Shown here: positions 53,505-62,822 of the stretch, one piece after another
Layout of the letters: every line of letters starts with the position of its first letter
How positions within the stretch are numbered: the stretch's first letter is position 1
Source: an uncultured Prevotellaceae bacterium
GTDB taxonomy: Bacteria; Bacteroidota; Bacteroidia; Bacteroidales; Bacteroidaceae
Assembly (NCBI GenBank): GCA_902761905.1
Contig: CACWMK010000017.1
Location: 18,688 to 82,687 of the forward strand
Direction: 5' to 3'
Length of the DNA: 64,000 nt
Notes under the pieces: model-generated
The model's database searches: none
Told to the model about the DNA's origin: nothing
Seen by the model: only the letters and a program-made list of their open reading frames with translations
Program-made: the position numbers and the translations under genes

Positions 53505-54356
53505 ATGGCTAAAGACTGGGATATAATAATAACTAATAAAAGTAACCTGTTAAACATCGACTTGGGTGAAGTTTGGCGCTATCGCGACCTATTGACAATG
53601 TATGTAAAACGTGATATTGTGACTTTTTACAAACAGACTATATTAGGTCCTCTATGGTTTGTTATCCAACCTCTATTCACCACTATTATGTTTATGTTCG
53701 TATTTGGTGGCATAGCAGGCATATCTACAGATGGAATTCCACAAGCAGTATTCTACCTTGCAGGTCTTGTTTGTTGGAATTATTTCCAAGACTGTTTAAG
53801 TAAATGCTCCGATACATTCAATGCAAACCAAGCTATTTTTGGAAAAGTATATTTTCCGAGATTGGTTGTACCACTCTCAATTATCATTTCCAACCTTATC
53901 AAAATGGCTATTCAGTTTGCATTGTTCTTGGTTGTATACGTCTATTACTTCGCAACAGGAGTAGACTTCCATATTAATGCAGCAATATGCTTAGTGCCAT
54001 TACTAATCGTGATGTTAGGAGGTCTTGGCCTAGGTTTTGGTATGATAATATCATCTATGACTACCAAATACCGTGACTTAAGATTCCTAATTACATTTGG
54101 CGTTCAGTTGTGGATGTACGCCACTCCAGTTATATATCCCCTCTCCGTGATGAAAGAAACCTATCCTAAATATATCTGGGTTTTAGTTGCCAATCCATTG
54201 ACAGCAATCTTAGAGGCTTTCAAGTATGCTTTTACAGGAGTTGGTGAATTCAATTGGCTCTATCTAAGCTATAGCATGACATTTACAATAGTTATCCTAT
54301 TACTTGGTATTATCATATTCAATAGAGTACAACGCAACTTCATGGACGTTATTTAA
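53505..54356 (+). CDS. wzm: Polysaccharide ABC exporter permease (Wzm type)
   Basis: Inner-membrane half of an ABC exporter that moves lipid-linked polysaccharide across the membrane. The 283 aa protein has the ABC2 layout of six hydrophobic segments, with RYRDLLTMYVKRDIVTFYKQ before the first helix, LGPLWFVIQPL, and MYATPVIYPLS near residue 207. The ATPase gene starts 11 bp after the stop, confirming the pair. Confidence 0.92.
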   Translation: MAKDWDIIITNKSNLLNIDLGEVWRYRDLLTMYVKRDIVTFYKQTILGPLWFVIQPLFTTIMFMFVFGGIAGISTDGIPQAVFYLAGLVCWNYFQDCLSKCSDTFNANQAIFGKVYFPRLVVPLSIIISNLIKMAIQFALFLVVYVYYFATGVDFHINAAICLVPLLIVMLGGLGLGFGMIISSMTTKYRDLRFLITFGVQLWMYATPVIYPLSVMKETYPKYIWVLVANPLTAILEAFKYAFTGVGEFNWLYLSYSMTFTIVILLLGIIIFNRVQRNFMDVI

Positions 54357-54367
54357 TTTTGAGCATT

Positions 54368-55642
54368 ATGAGCAATACTGTTATAGAATTCAACAACGTA
54401 GGTAAACAATATATTCTTGGCTCCATCGGAACTGGCACATTAAGCCAGGATCTTAATCGTTGGTGGGCCAACATTCGTGGCAAAGAAGACCCATATTTAA
54501 AAATCGGCGAGACTAATGATCGTACCCAAAAGAGCGATAGCCGATTTGTGTGGGCACTCCGTGACATCAATTTCAAAGTTGAGCAAGGCGATGTTGTTGG
54601 TATCGTTGGAAAAAATGGCGCAGGAAAATCTACTCTTTTAAAGATATTATCTCGAGTAACATCTCCAACAACTGGTGATATTAAGATCAAAGGACGTATT
54701 GCGTCACTATTAGAAGTAGGAACGGGCTTCCACCCTGAAATGACTGGACGTGAAAATATCTTTATGAACGGATCCATCATGGGCATGACCAAAGCAGAAA
54801 TCCGAAAAAAATTCGATGAGATAGTTGACTTTGCGGGAGTTGCTAAATACGTCGACACACCAGTAAAACGATACTCATCAGGTATGATGGTACGCCTTGG
54901 TTTTGCTATCGCTGCCCATCTCGAGCCAGAGATCTTAGTAGTCGACGAAGTACTAGCTGTTGGTGATGCTGAGTTTCAGAAGAAAGCAATCGGTAAAATG
55001 CAGGATGTCAGTAAAGGTGAAGGACGTACTGTTCTATTTGTAAGCCACAATATGGCTGCTGTCCGCAGCCTATGCACACGTGGTCTCATGCTAAAAAACG
55101 GTACTATAGACTATATAGGGAGTATACCGGATACACTTGATCATTATTTAAAGGATGATGACGGAGACCACGATGAACTTATTGTCAATAATATAAAATG
55201 GAAAAAACATACTATTAAGATTGACAATATTGAAATAAACAGTAGTAAAGAATCATATTCATTAATAAAGAATGGTCAAGAATATCTTGATATTCTTATT
55301 GAAGGAACTGCTGAGGAAGACATGGTCTACGACATTATGATGGTCTTGAAGAGCAAAGAAGGCATTCCTTTTGCAACTTATGCTAAAGGACACTATATGG
55401 GGGACATTCAACACACCTCAAAAGGTCATTTTTCTATTCACAAGCAAGTCAAATTACCCGAGATACTGACAAAAGGTATTATCAACGTAGATCTTTTTAT
55501 TCATCATCCAATGGTTGAATATTATTTCAAAGCACCAAATTGCTGTATTCTCGAATGCGAAGGATTCCAAAAGGGATTTGGTAGAACGATGAATCAAGAT
55601 AGTTGTGGTTTCATTGGATTAGAAGACTCTAGCTCTGAATAA
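54368..55642 (+). CDS. wzt: Polysaccharide ABC exporter ATPase (Wzt type)
   Basis: ATPase partner of the permease. The 424 aa protein has Walker A GIVGKNGAGKSTLL, signature YSSGMMVRLGFAIA, Walker B EILVVDEVLAVGD and the H-loop VSHN. The C-terminal 170 residues are an extra domain like that of Wzt proteins that recognise the finished polysaccharide end. ATG 54368 (MSNTVIEFNNVG) is preferred to a TTG three codons earlier. Confidence 0.93.
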   Translation: MSNTVIEFNNVGKQYILGSIGTGTLSQDLNRWWANIRGKEDPYLKIGETNDRTQKSDSRFVWALRDINFKVEQGDVVGIVGKNGAGKSTLLKILSRVTSPTTGDIKIKGRIASLLEVGTGFHPEMTGRENIFMNGSIMGMTKAEIRKKFDEIVDFAGVAKYVDTPVKRYSSGMMVRLGFAIAAHLEPEILVVDEVLAVGDAEFQKKAIGKMQDVSKGEGRTVLFVSHNMAAVRSLCTRGLMLKNGTIDYIGSIPDTLDHYLKDDDGDHDELIVNNIKWKKHTIKIDNIEINSSKESYSLIKNGQEYLDILIEGTAEEDMVYDIMMVLKSKEGIPFATYAKGHYMGDIQHTSKGHFSIHKQVKLPEILTKGIINVDLFIHHPMVEYYFKAPNCCILECEGFQKGFGRTMNQDSCGFIGLEDSSSE

Positions 55643-55643
55643 C

Positions 55644-56375
55644 ATGATTCTACTGCTAACTGGTTGCATCAACCCCAATGGGATGCCGTTTACCGCTCTT
55701 TCAAATCTGGAAGAACGGAAGAGACAGTATATCAATGCTATCCGCTACTATCTTTCAAATACAAATTTTCAGATTGTATTTTGCGAAAATTCGGGTACAG
55801 ATATTAGCCCACTGTTTCAGCAGGGTATTGCCTCTGGCAGAATGGAGTACCTCACTTTCAATGGAAACATGGACAAAGAGCGAGGCAAAGGCTATGGTGA
55901 GTGTGAGATTATTGAATATGCGCTTAAACAGTCAAAACTGATTTCATCATCCCACGACCAACTTATCGCCAAAATTACGGGGCGACTAATTGTCAAGAAT
56001 ATATACAGTATAATCAAATGGCACCAATTGTTGTTTTCAAAACGTACTGTATTCTGTGCTATTAATTCCGATATATCTTTTCCTGACAGTCGTTTGATAC
56101 TCGCTCCGATTTCATTCTTTCAAATATTTCTTCTTTCAAAAGAAAGAATCAACGATTGGAAAGGATATTATTTCGAGCATGCTCTTCGCGACACATTGAT
56201 CAAAGAGAACACGTATCCTTACGCCCCATTTTTTATCATGCCACACATCGAAGGCATATCAGGTTCTACAGGTAAATCTTACAACCAATACAATCATTAT
56301 ACGTTCTCTTTCGCGTTCAGGTATGTCAAATACGCATTCTATCTACGACGCAGATTTAATATTGAGTATCGTTAA
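55644..56375 (+). CDS. Unrecognised protein, possible glycosyltransferase-like
   Basis: A 243 aa protein that starts 1 bp after the wzt stop. It begins MILLLTGCINPNGMPFTALS and has VFCENSGTDISPLF and YLTFNGNMDKERGKGYGECE, reminiscent of glycosyltransferase folds. I cannot place it in a family. The tight link to wzt suggests a role in the exported polysaccharide. It is the last plus-strand gene before a block on the opposite strand. Confidence 0.6.
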   Translation: MILLLTGCINPNGMPFTALSNLEERKRQYINAIRYYLSNTNFQIVFCENSGTDISPLFQQGIASGRMEYLTFNGNMDKERGKGYGECEIIEYALKQSKLISSSHDQLIAKITGRLIVKNIYSIIKWHQLLFSKRTVFCAINSDISFPDSRLILAPISFFQIFLLSKERINDWKGYYFEHALRDTLIKENTYPYAPFFIMPHIEGISGSTGKSYNQYNHYTFSFAFRYVKYAFYLRRRFNIEYR

Positions 56376-56400
56376 TAGAAGATGACCAAAATGCATATAC

Positions 56401-57312
56401 TCAGCCTAAAATCTTATAACTCATTGATTTATAAATATATTTAAGAATCTGACCTATGATAAACCTATGCGACAAGCCTCCCTCTCTCATTTTCCCATAT
56501 TCAACTCGAAAAAGCTTGTTATCCTTCCACAAATGTCTTGTAAAGTTATAGGCACAAAGATCAAATTTAGGTAATTCCAATGGTATTTTATGAACAACAA
56601 AGAACTTCTTCCAACCAGCAAAGACCTTCAGTTCATCCAATGCAGCTTGATATCCCTTACCTCGGCTTAAAGAATTCTGACGAGTGGTTACACAATATAA
56701 TTGTCTGTCATCTACGATAATATTGGCAGCATAATGCCCAACCAAATAGGAATACTTCACATCATTTCTAATAGAAGTTTCCTCAAACTTAATTTGATAA
56801 CTCTCAATAATCTCTCGCTTTACCATCTTACACCAAGGTTCTGTAAAAAGATAACGCATAATTAAATCACCTTTATTTTTATCTTTATGATATTCTTCTA
56901 TAAACTCATGTAGATGATCCACCCTATTGCTTGGTTCAAAAGTGACCGTATCTACACTATTGGCATTGAAATATATAACATCAGCATCAGAATCAGTATA
57001 ATCATTCAGGAAATCATTAAAACCCGAATTAAAGAAATCATCTGAATCAGCGAACAACACCCATTTCCCCTTTGCTAAAGGCAATGCACAATTTCTAGCA
57101 TAGCCTGCCCCATGACATTCCTGGTTTAGTATCAAACTCAAGTTTTCCCTTTCTAAGTTCCGTAATTGCTCTACGACACAGGCATCACTATGATCGTCCA
57201 CCACAATTATCTCCAAATCATCACGCATTGGAATAGACTTAATCATTCGATCCAACAACAACGGAATATTCTTATGAGGAATAATAATCGTAAAGTTCAT
57301 CATTTTATTCAT
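56401..57312 (-). CDS. Family 2 glycosyltransferase
   Basis: A 303 aa GT-A enzyme with FTIIIPHKNIPLLLDRMIKS, IIVVDDHSD, GAGYARNCALPLAKGKWVLF and ADSDDFF (DxD). It overlaps the upstream acyltransferase by 8 bp, so translation may be coupled; ATG at codons 4 or 5 are alternative starts. It is the last gene of a minus-strand block within the polysaccharide locus. Confidence 0.88.
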   Translation of the reverse strand: MNKMMNFTIIIPHKNIPLLLDRMIKSIPMRDDLEIIVVDDHSDACVVEQLRNLERENLSLILNQECHGAGYARNCALPLAKGKWVLFADSDDFFNSGFNDFLNDYTDSDADVIYFNANSVDTVTFEPSNRVDHLHEFIEEYHKDKNKGDLIMRYLFTEPWCKMVKREIIESYQIKFEETSIRNDVKYSYLVGHYAANIIVDDRQLYCVTTRQNSLSRGKGYQAALDELKVFAGWKKFFVVHKIPLELPKFDLCAYNFTRHLWKDNKLFRVEYGKMREGGLSHRFIIGQILKYIYKSMSYKILG

Positions 57313-58390
57313 ATTTCTTTCGAATTAAATTTATACAAACCTGCCATAATCTGTTCAATAATAATGGGATCGTAATACCCGAAACACTATATATAACCCA
57401 CCAATAACTGTGAAGTGCACCTACATTTTTAATAACCGGATGTTCTGCCACATGAATAATGTCAACACCATATACTATGGTAATAATATAACTAACAAAA
57501 CGAAAAGAGAGAAAGTGAAGAGCCAAAATAACTAATGTATGATTACCTATATAGTATAAAACACACTTTATCTGAGAGTTTATATCTTCTATTTGTTTCG
57601 ACATGTATATTGTTAGTAAAGAACCAGAGATAGCTGACAGCGAGAATGGAATTACCTTATTATATCCACATCCCATACTTATCCCATTCTTAAAATAATA
57701 AAAGAAAAATATTAAAGAAAAACATAACAACAAAACGCTACACCTATTCAGCCAAAATTTGGAATAAGGCATCAGCAAATATCCCAATATATAGAAAAGA
57801 GTGCCCAGGCACCCCATCGAGATCTCTCGCCAGAACTCTATATCAGGCGAGATTCTTCTAATTAAGATGGTAAAAAAAAGAAAAAACAAACAAATAATCC
57901 AATATTTGTATTTAAAACTATGCCTTACAATCAATGAAACAATAACAATTAGCAAACACGACACAAATAAAGAACGAATAAACCAAAATCCACCTAATAA
58001 TTCTTCATATCCATTCATTGAAAACAATATTTTACACAATCTCTGGATTATTTCAGATAATGTATAAAAGGCCGATCCCCCCTCAAAGCCATAATTAGCA
58101 TTATACACGCCTACTTCCATAAACAGATTATGAAGTATTAAAAAGGAAACCGACCACTTAACAAAAGGAACATAAAGTCCAATTATCCGTTTCTTTAAAT
58201 ATGTACCAATACTAACTTTAGAAGACATCTCCTTGTAGAAGATACCAGAACAAAAGAAGAACAATGGCATATGAAACAGATAAACAAACCTAAAAATAGC
58301 TTGTGGACATCCGGAATGTCCAATCACCATAAGAATTATTCCTATAGATTTCGCTATAGTTATACTATTGTTATATACAGTTTTACTCAT
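57305..58390 (-). CDS. Acyltransferase 3 family membrane protein
   Basis: A 361 aa inner-membrane protein with about ten hydrophobic segments. Residues 8-60 contain NSITIAKSIGIILMVIGHSG and FHMPLFFFCSGIFYKE, the typical start of acyltransferase family 3, which often O-acetylates surface sugars. It is the first intact gene after a decayed glycosyltransferase and overlaps the next gene by 8 bp. Confidence 0.88.
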   Translation of the reverse strand: MSKTVYNNSITIAKSIGIILMVIGHSGCPQAIFRFVYLFHMPLFFFCSGIFYKEMSSKVSIGTYLKKRIIGLYVPFVKWSVSFLILHNLFMEVGVYNANYGFEGGSAFYTLSEIIQRLCKILFSMNGYEELLGGFWFIRSLFVSCLLIVIVSLIVRHSFKYKYWIICLFFLFFTILIRRISPDIEFWREISMGCLGTLFYILGYLLMPYSKFWLNRCSVLLLCFSLIFFFYYFKNGISMGCGYNKVIPFSLSAISGSLLTIYMSKQIEDINSQIKCVLYYIGNHTLVILALHFLSFRFVSYIITIVYGVDIIHVAEHPVIKNVGALHSYWWVIYSVSGITIPLLLNRLWQVCINLIRKKYE

Positions 58391-58440
58391 CTTCTCAAAT
58401 TAACTCAACAAAGAATGCATTGAGCACATTCTAATTGAAA

Positions 58441-58948
58441 TCAATAACATTTTAGAATCAAAAAAAAACGATACAAAATACTCGACAACTTGTTCATCAA
58501 AACATAACCGACATCCATCTCAAATTGGTTAAATGCTACATTTTTCGAAAAGGAATCTACATGAATTTTTGGTTTCTTATCCAAAATCACAAATAGAGGT
58601 AAACCGCCGCCAAAAAACGTTGAAAGAAATGTCATTAGAATGTTGCCATCCATCTACGAAAGAATCTCTCAGAGGAGCGACATCCATCAAATATCCTTTT
58701 AGTTCTAAAACTGTTCGCTCTAACAATAAAGCAAGGCACCACTCTAAAGCCAACGGAGAGGATGAGTTATAGCTAAACAAAAACTTTATGTAATGATTAT
58801 TCTTAAGCATCGCATAGCAATCAACATATTCTCTCTTTGCGAACAATACATATATTCTCTGCTGCCTGTGCATTGCACAAGCAAGAACAGGCACCAACGC
58901 CCATAACCTGTTGCACATTTGCGCAAAATGCGTCACATAAATCAACAT
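58441..58948 (-). pseudogene. Decayed glycosyltransferase-like gene
   Basis: A first frame (58948-58577) starts MLIYVTHFAQMCNRLWALVP, a typical start of a glycosyltransferase family of about 300 aa, and includes DSFVDGWQHSND like the GWxxRD motif of that group. It stops after 123 codons. A second frame (58653-58441) overlaps and continues with PLFVILDKKPKIHVDSF. The gene is frameshifted and much too short. The family assignment is by motif memory only. Confidence 0.55.
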
Positions 58949-60021
58949 ATATTATACTTTTTAAATAATTCAAACATTGGTTTTTCAAAAAGACGTAACC
59001 TAAAATAGTCTATTATTGAGCAAACTGTGTAAACTCCTATAACACTTATGACAGAATGCAAATACACATTTTTATGGAACCACTCTACGCAATGGCACAT
59101 ATCGCTCCATAGCCATCTACGCATTTCCCAATTACAATCAGAAATAAGCAATACGCCAAAAGTTGTTGCACCAGCAATATTTATAAACTTGCTATATTTA
59201 ATTTTCAAATTTATAAAAAACATAAACGAGCAAACACTTATTGCTACTGCCAATATTGAATTGCAATCATACACTAAACAATATGGCCAAATACGTCCCA
59301 AATATAGAAGAGCCACAATGCTAATAAATGCAAGTTCCACCAACAACAGAGTAATAATTCCCCAAGTACAGCAAGATAAAGTGCCATCTAATTTATATAC
59401 TCTTATATATGCGGCAACTATATATATAACACAAAACCACACAACATAGTTATTTCTTACAACAAAAATATTAAGTTGAGCCCATAAACAGAAAACAAAA
59501 AGACATAAGGCGATTAGTAGAATATGTTGTTTACGAGTCATAGAATGAACCAGTATATTAAGATATGGAATAAACAGATAAAAGATAAAGAAACAATCAA
59601 CAAACCCGTTATCGATATTTGTAAAAGGAAGTAATGAGAATAATATATTATTGAGAGACAAAGACTGATCGTTTACATGAAAAACAATGAAGATGAAGAA
59701 TTTATAAAATTCAACTTGCAATAAAATCTTTAATAATTTCCTCACCGAAATATCTGACAGACACATATAATACCCGGTAATAAGTACAAAACAATTAATA
59801 CCTATTTTCCCCCACATTCCGAACATATACAGATATATTGATTCTGAAGAAGTGAGGCAATTCGCAGTTTCAATCAACAAACCAGAATGTATCATATAAT
59901 GATGCGCCACAATTAACATCATTACAATACAACGATACAATTCTATATTAGAATTACGCACAACTTTCTTTTCTTGATTATCATGTCCCATATCCAATTT
60001 CGCAATTAAAACTTTGAACAC
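58942..60021 (-). CDS. Acyltransferase 3 family membrane protein
   Basis: A 359 aa protein with about ten hydrophobic segments and RNSNIELYRCIVMMLIVAHH near the start, with the conserved catalytic-type His, then NCFVLITGYYMC. It differs from the other acyltransferase in this locus and may modify a second site. It begins 3 bp after the upstream glycosyltransferase stop; Met11 is another possible start. Confidence 0.85.
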   Translation of the reverse strand: MFKVLIAKLDMGHDNQEKKVVRNSNIELYRCIVMMLIVAHHYMIHSGLLIETANCLTSSESIYLYMFGMWGKIGINCFVLITGYYMCLSDISVRKLLKILLQVEFYKFFIFIVFHVNDQSLSLNNILFSLLPFTNIDNGFVDCFFIFYLFIPYLNILVHSMTRKQHILLIALCLFVFCLWAQLNIFVVRNNYVVWFCVIYIVAAYIRVYKLDGTLSCCTWGIITLLLVELAFISIVALLYLGRIWPYCLVYDCNSILAVAISVCSFMFFINLKIKYSKFINIAGATTFGVLLISDCNWEMRRWLWSDMCHCVEWFHKNVYLHSVISVIGVYTVCSIIDYFRLRLFEKPMFELFKKYNIC

Positions 60022-60024
60022 ATA

Positions 60025-60975
60025 CTATCTCATAAGATACAAAACAAAAAACAATCCATGTTCTGCAATCCAAAACTTTAGTTTTTCTTTTCTAGAATAA
60101 GGCATCTCCCGCCAAATTCCGTTTGCCTCAGGAAAGGTCATGACATAAGACTTTTTATTTAGCAAATACTTATTTAATACAAAATTACTTTTAATATTGA
60201 ACTTCCTCAAAAGAAGCCGACGACATATATCATCATCAAAAATGCCTTCAACCTTACAAAACCTTTCAACTTCCTTAACGCACTCGACATGATCTAAGAT
60301 GCTACGCATACTTTGAAATGATAAACGATTAAGGTTATACTGAGCATAGTGATAATAAGCTTTATTGATAGAAACAAAGCTCTGTGCATAATAGAATAAT
60401 TTAATTGATATAATATAATCCTCCCCTATATTAATATGTCCAATATGAAACATATTAAAAAGACTCCTTCTTATTAATAATTTCCATAATACAGTCGCAA
60501 TTTCATAATTTATACATTGGCGCATATTTTCATTACAATAAGCGGCATAATTCTCGTGATGATAAGTTGTAGCCCCCGACTCATAGTCTTTGTAATAATC
60601 ACATCCAACAATATCTATTGTACCTGCCTTACTAGCAAGAACCATCTGCTCAATAGCATTAGGTTCAATCCAATCATCACTATCAACGAAATATACATAA
60701 TCCCCTGTTGCAGCAGCAATACAATCGACTCTTGTCAGAGCAACACCTTTATTCTGTAAATGATTAATTATCTTATATCTTGATGGAGCAATATTATGCT
60801 TCAAAATAAAATCTTTGAGCAACCGCAAACTATTGTCCGGAGAACAATCATCAACAAAAACATAATCAATATTAGTATAAGTCTGATTAAAGATGGATAC
60901 AAGCATCTTTTCAAGATACTTCTCAACCTTATATATAGGCACAAGTATAGAGACCTTTATCAAACAATCATCCAT
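60025..60975 (-). CDS. Family 2 glycosyltransferase
   Basis: A 316 aa GT-A enzyme with VSILVPIYKVEKYLEKMLVS, VFVDDCSPDNSL, NKGVALTRVDCIAAATGDYV and VDSDDWIEP (DxD). It is clearly a paralogue of the plus-strand gene at 61861, which shares SILVPxYxVEKY, DDCxPDNSL and a similar C-terminal half. It begins 2 bp after the upstream gene stop. Confidence 0.9.
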   Translation of the reverse strand: MDDCLIKVSILVPIYKVEKYLEKMLVSIFNQTYTNIDYVFVDDCSPDNSLRLLKDFILKHNIAPSRYKIINHLQNKGVALTRVDCIAAATGDYVYFVDSDDWIEPNAIEQMVLASKAGTIDIVGCDYYKDYESGATTYHHENYAAYCNENMRQCINYEIATVLWKLLIRRSLFNMFHIGHINIGEDYIISIKLFYYAQSFVSINKAYYHYAQYNLNRLSFQSMRSILDHVECVKEVERFCKVEGIFDDDICRRLLLRKFNIKSNFVLNKYLLNKKSYVMTFPEANGIWREMPYSRKEKLKFWIAEHGLFFVLYLMR

Positions 60976-60977
60976 CT

Positions 60978-61775
60978 TTAATTCACAAATTTCAGCAAAA
61001 ACCTTCCCAATTTATATAATAGTTTATCAACACCATAGTGTTTTTTCAGATCTACAGCCAAATTAGCAGTCAAGCACTCCGAAGCTTTTAGTTTTTTATA
61101 ATCCTCCAAAACTCTAATAGGAAACATAGTAGACAGAATCAAGTCTTTTTCGTGTCTCATAAGATCAGGATTTGTAGAACTAACACCATCCAAATTGTAC
61201 CTGGCAACATATTCCTCTAAGAAAGAAATTGTACAATCATCAAAAATCAATGACTGAATAAAAAACTTCCAATCAGAAGCTATTCTCAAATTTTCATCAT
61301 ATGGATATTTTTGAAGAAGGGCTGTCCGGATAAAAGCACCCTGATGAGGAATTGCTCCTGAATAGAGATGATAGAATGTAAGTTCTCCAGACGAGGGAGG
61401 CGGAGAAATTATATTATCATTTTTATCTATTGCAACTTTACCCACAATAATATCAGCATTTGAATCGCATTTATTTATCTTTTCCAAAACCTCACGGTTA
61501 TAAAAACAGTCACCCGAATTCATAAAAATACAATATTCTCCATGAGCATGATTAGTGCCTTTATTCATTGCGTTATAAATACCTGCGTCCTTTTCTGATA
61601 CCCAAAAATTAATTTTATTCTCACTCTTTCTTATAACATCTATACTATGATCTGTTGAACCACCATCAATTACAATAAACTCAAAATCTGCATAGGACTG
61701 TGAAATCACACTCTCAATGGTATGATCTAACCCCTCAGCATTATTATAATTAATTGTAATTACAGAATATTTCAT
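60978..61775 (-). CDS. Family 2 glycosyltransferase, WcaA-like
   Basis: A 265 aa GT-A enzyme beginning MKYSVITINYNNAEGLDHTI, with VIDGGSTDHSIDVI, SEKDAGIYNAMNKGTNHAHG and FMNSGD. This SEKDAGIYDAMNKG-type motif is common in colanic-acid-like transferases. The frame extends to 61808, but the -7 box at 61780-61787 lies in that extension; ATG 61775 then begins only 4 nt after the box, so the mRNA would be leaderless. Confidence 0.88.
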   Translation of the reverse strand: MKYSVITINYNNAEGLDHTIESVISQSYADFEFIVIDGGSTDHSIDVIRKSENKINFWVSEKDAGIYNAMNKGTNHAHGEYCIFMNSGDCFYNREVLEKINKCDSNADIIVGKVAIDKNDNIISPPPSSGELTFYHLYSGAIPHQGAFIRTALLQKYPYDENLRIASDWKFFIQSLIFDDCTISFLEEYVARYNLDGVSSTNPDLMRHEKDLILSTMFPIRVLEDYKKLKASECLTANLAVDLKKHYGVDKLLYKLGRFLLKFVN

Positions 61776-61779
61776 AGCG

Positions 61780-61787
61780 CAAAGATA
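61780..61787 (-). promoter_or_regulatory. -7 box for minus-strand glycosyltransferase block
   Basis: Minus strand TATCTTTG, 4 nt from ATG 61775. It is the only clear box seen for the block 61775-56401. Confidence 0.6.
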
Positions 61788-61830
61788 TAATTTTTTATGT
61801 AAATACACAAGATATTTAAAAAAAATGTAT

Positions 61831-61838
61831 TATCTTTG
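61831..61838 (+). promoter_or_regulatory. -7 box for 61861 glycosyltransferase
   Basis: TATCTTTG, 22 nt before ATG 61861, divergent from the box at 61780. Confidence 0.65.
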
Positions 61839-61860
61839 TACGCAAAAAGAAAAATAATTT

Positions 61861-62817
61861 ATGGAACAGGCCCCAAAAGTATCTATTCTCGTACCGTTTT
61901 ATAACGTTGAAAAATATGTTGGGAAATGTGTAGAATCACTTTTTACACAAACATATAAAAACATAGAATACATATTTGTGAATGACTGTACTCCTGACAA
62001 CAGTCTAGAAGTAATAAATGAACACATTCGAAAATACAATATTGGAGAACAATGCCAAATAATTAATCACAATCAAAACAAGGGGATCTGCCAATCACGC
62101 AACGACTGTTTAGACAATGCAACTGGAGATTTCATTCTTTTTATTGACAGCGACGACTATATCGATCAAGATATGGTAGAACTATTAGTCAAAGCTGCCC
62201 AAGAAGACAATGCAGATATATCCGGCTGCGGTTATACAGAAGAATACGATGACCATAGTATAGAGATTCCACAAAAATACACCAACAATTATCACGAAAT
62301 GCTAAAAGCTATCACTGTATTAACAATTAAGGGTGTAATGTGGAAGTTACTCATTAAACGCAGCATAATTGAAGCAAACCATATACGCTTTATGCCTGAG
62401 AAGAACATGGTTGACGACTATTTGTTCTGCTGCCAGGTATTCTATTATTCAAAAAGGTTTACAGGGGTTAACAAATGTATGTACCATTATATCCAGTTCA
62501 ATCCCAACAACTATAGTCAGAGAACTATCTACAATATTAATCATCAAGCAGAAGCAATTAAGGAAACAGAAATGTTTTACAAAGAAAAAGGAGTTTACGA
62601 AATTGTTAAAAAAGAACTATATATAAGAAAATTCATTGCAAAGAAGCCTCTTATTCTGGACAAGAAATGTTTTGACATCGTCAAATGGAGAGAAATTTTC
62701 CCAGAAAGCAATGATGCGTGGAAAGAGCTAAATTTCTCATTCGGCAATAGAATTCTATTCAAGTTAGCAGCATCTCCATTATATTGGATTGTCCCATTGA
62801 TTATGAAACTTAAATAA
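61861..62817 (+). CDS. Family 2 glycosyltransferase
   Basis: A 318 aa GT-A enzyme with VSILVPFYNVEKYVGKCVES, FVNDCTPDNSL, NKGICQSRNDCLDNATGDFI and IDSDDYID (DxD). It is a paralogue of the minus-strand gene at 60025, about as long and alike up to the C-terminal helix. The next gene starts 5 bp after its stop. Confidence 0.9.
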   Translation: MEQAPKVSILVPFYNVEKYVGKCVESLFTQTYKNIEYIFVNDCTPDNSLEVINEHIRKYNIGEQCQIINHNQNKGICQSRNDCLDNATGDFILFIDSDDYIDQDMVELLVKAAQEDNADISGCGYTEEYDDHSIEIPQKYTNNYHEMLKAITVLTIKGVMWKLLIKRSIIEANHIRFMPEKNMVDDYLFCCQVFYYSKRFTGVNKCMYHYIQFNPNNYSQRTIYNINHQAEAIKETEMFYKEKGVYEIVKKELYIRKFIAKKPLILDKKCFDIVKWREIFPESNDAWKELNFSFGNRILFKLAASPLYWIVPLIMKLK

Positions 62818-62822
62818 GAGAT

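Noticed and set aside
61776-61860. Invertible promoter between two divergent glycosyltransferases
   Set aside because: The inverted TATCTTTG boxes are simply two divergent promoters; no longer flanking inverted repeat or recombinase gene is seen.
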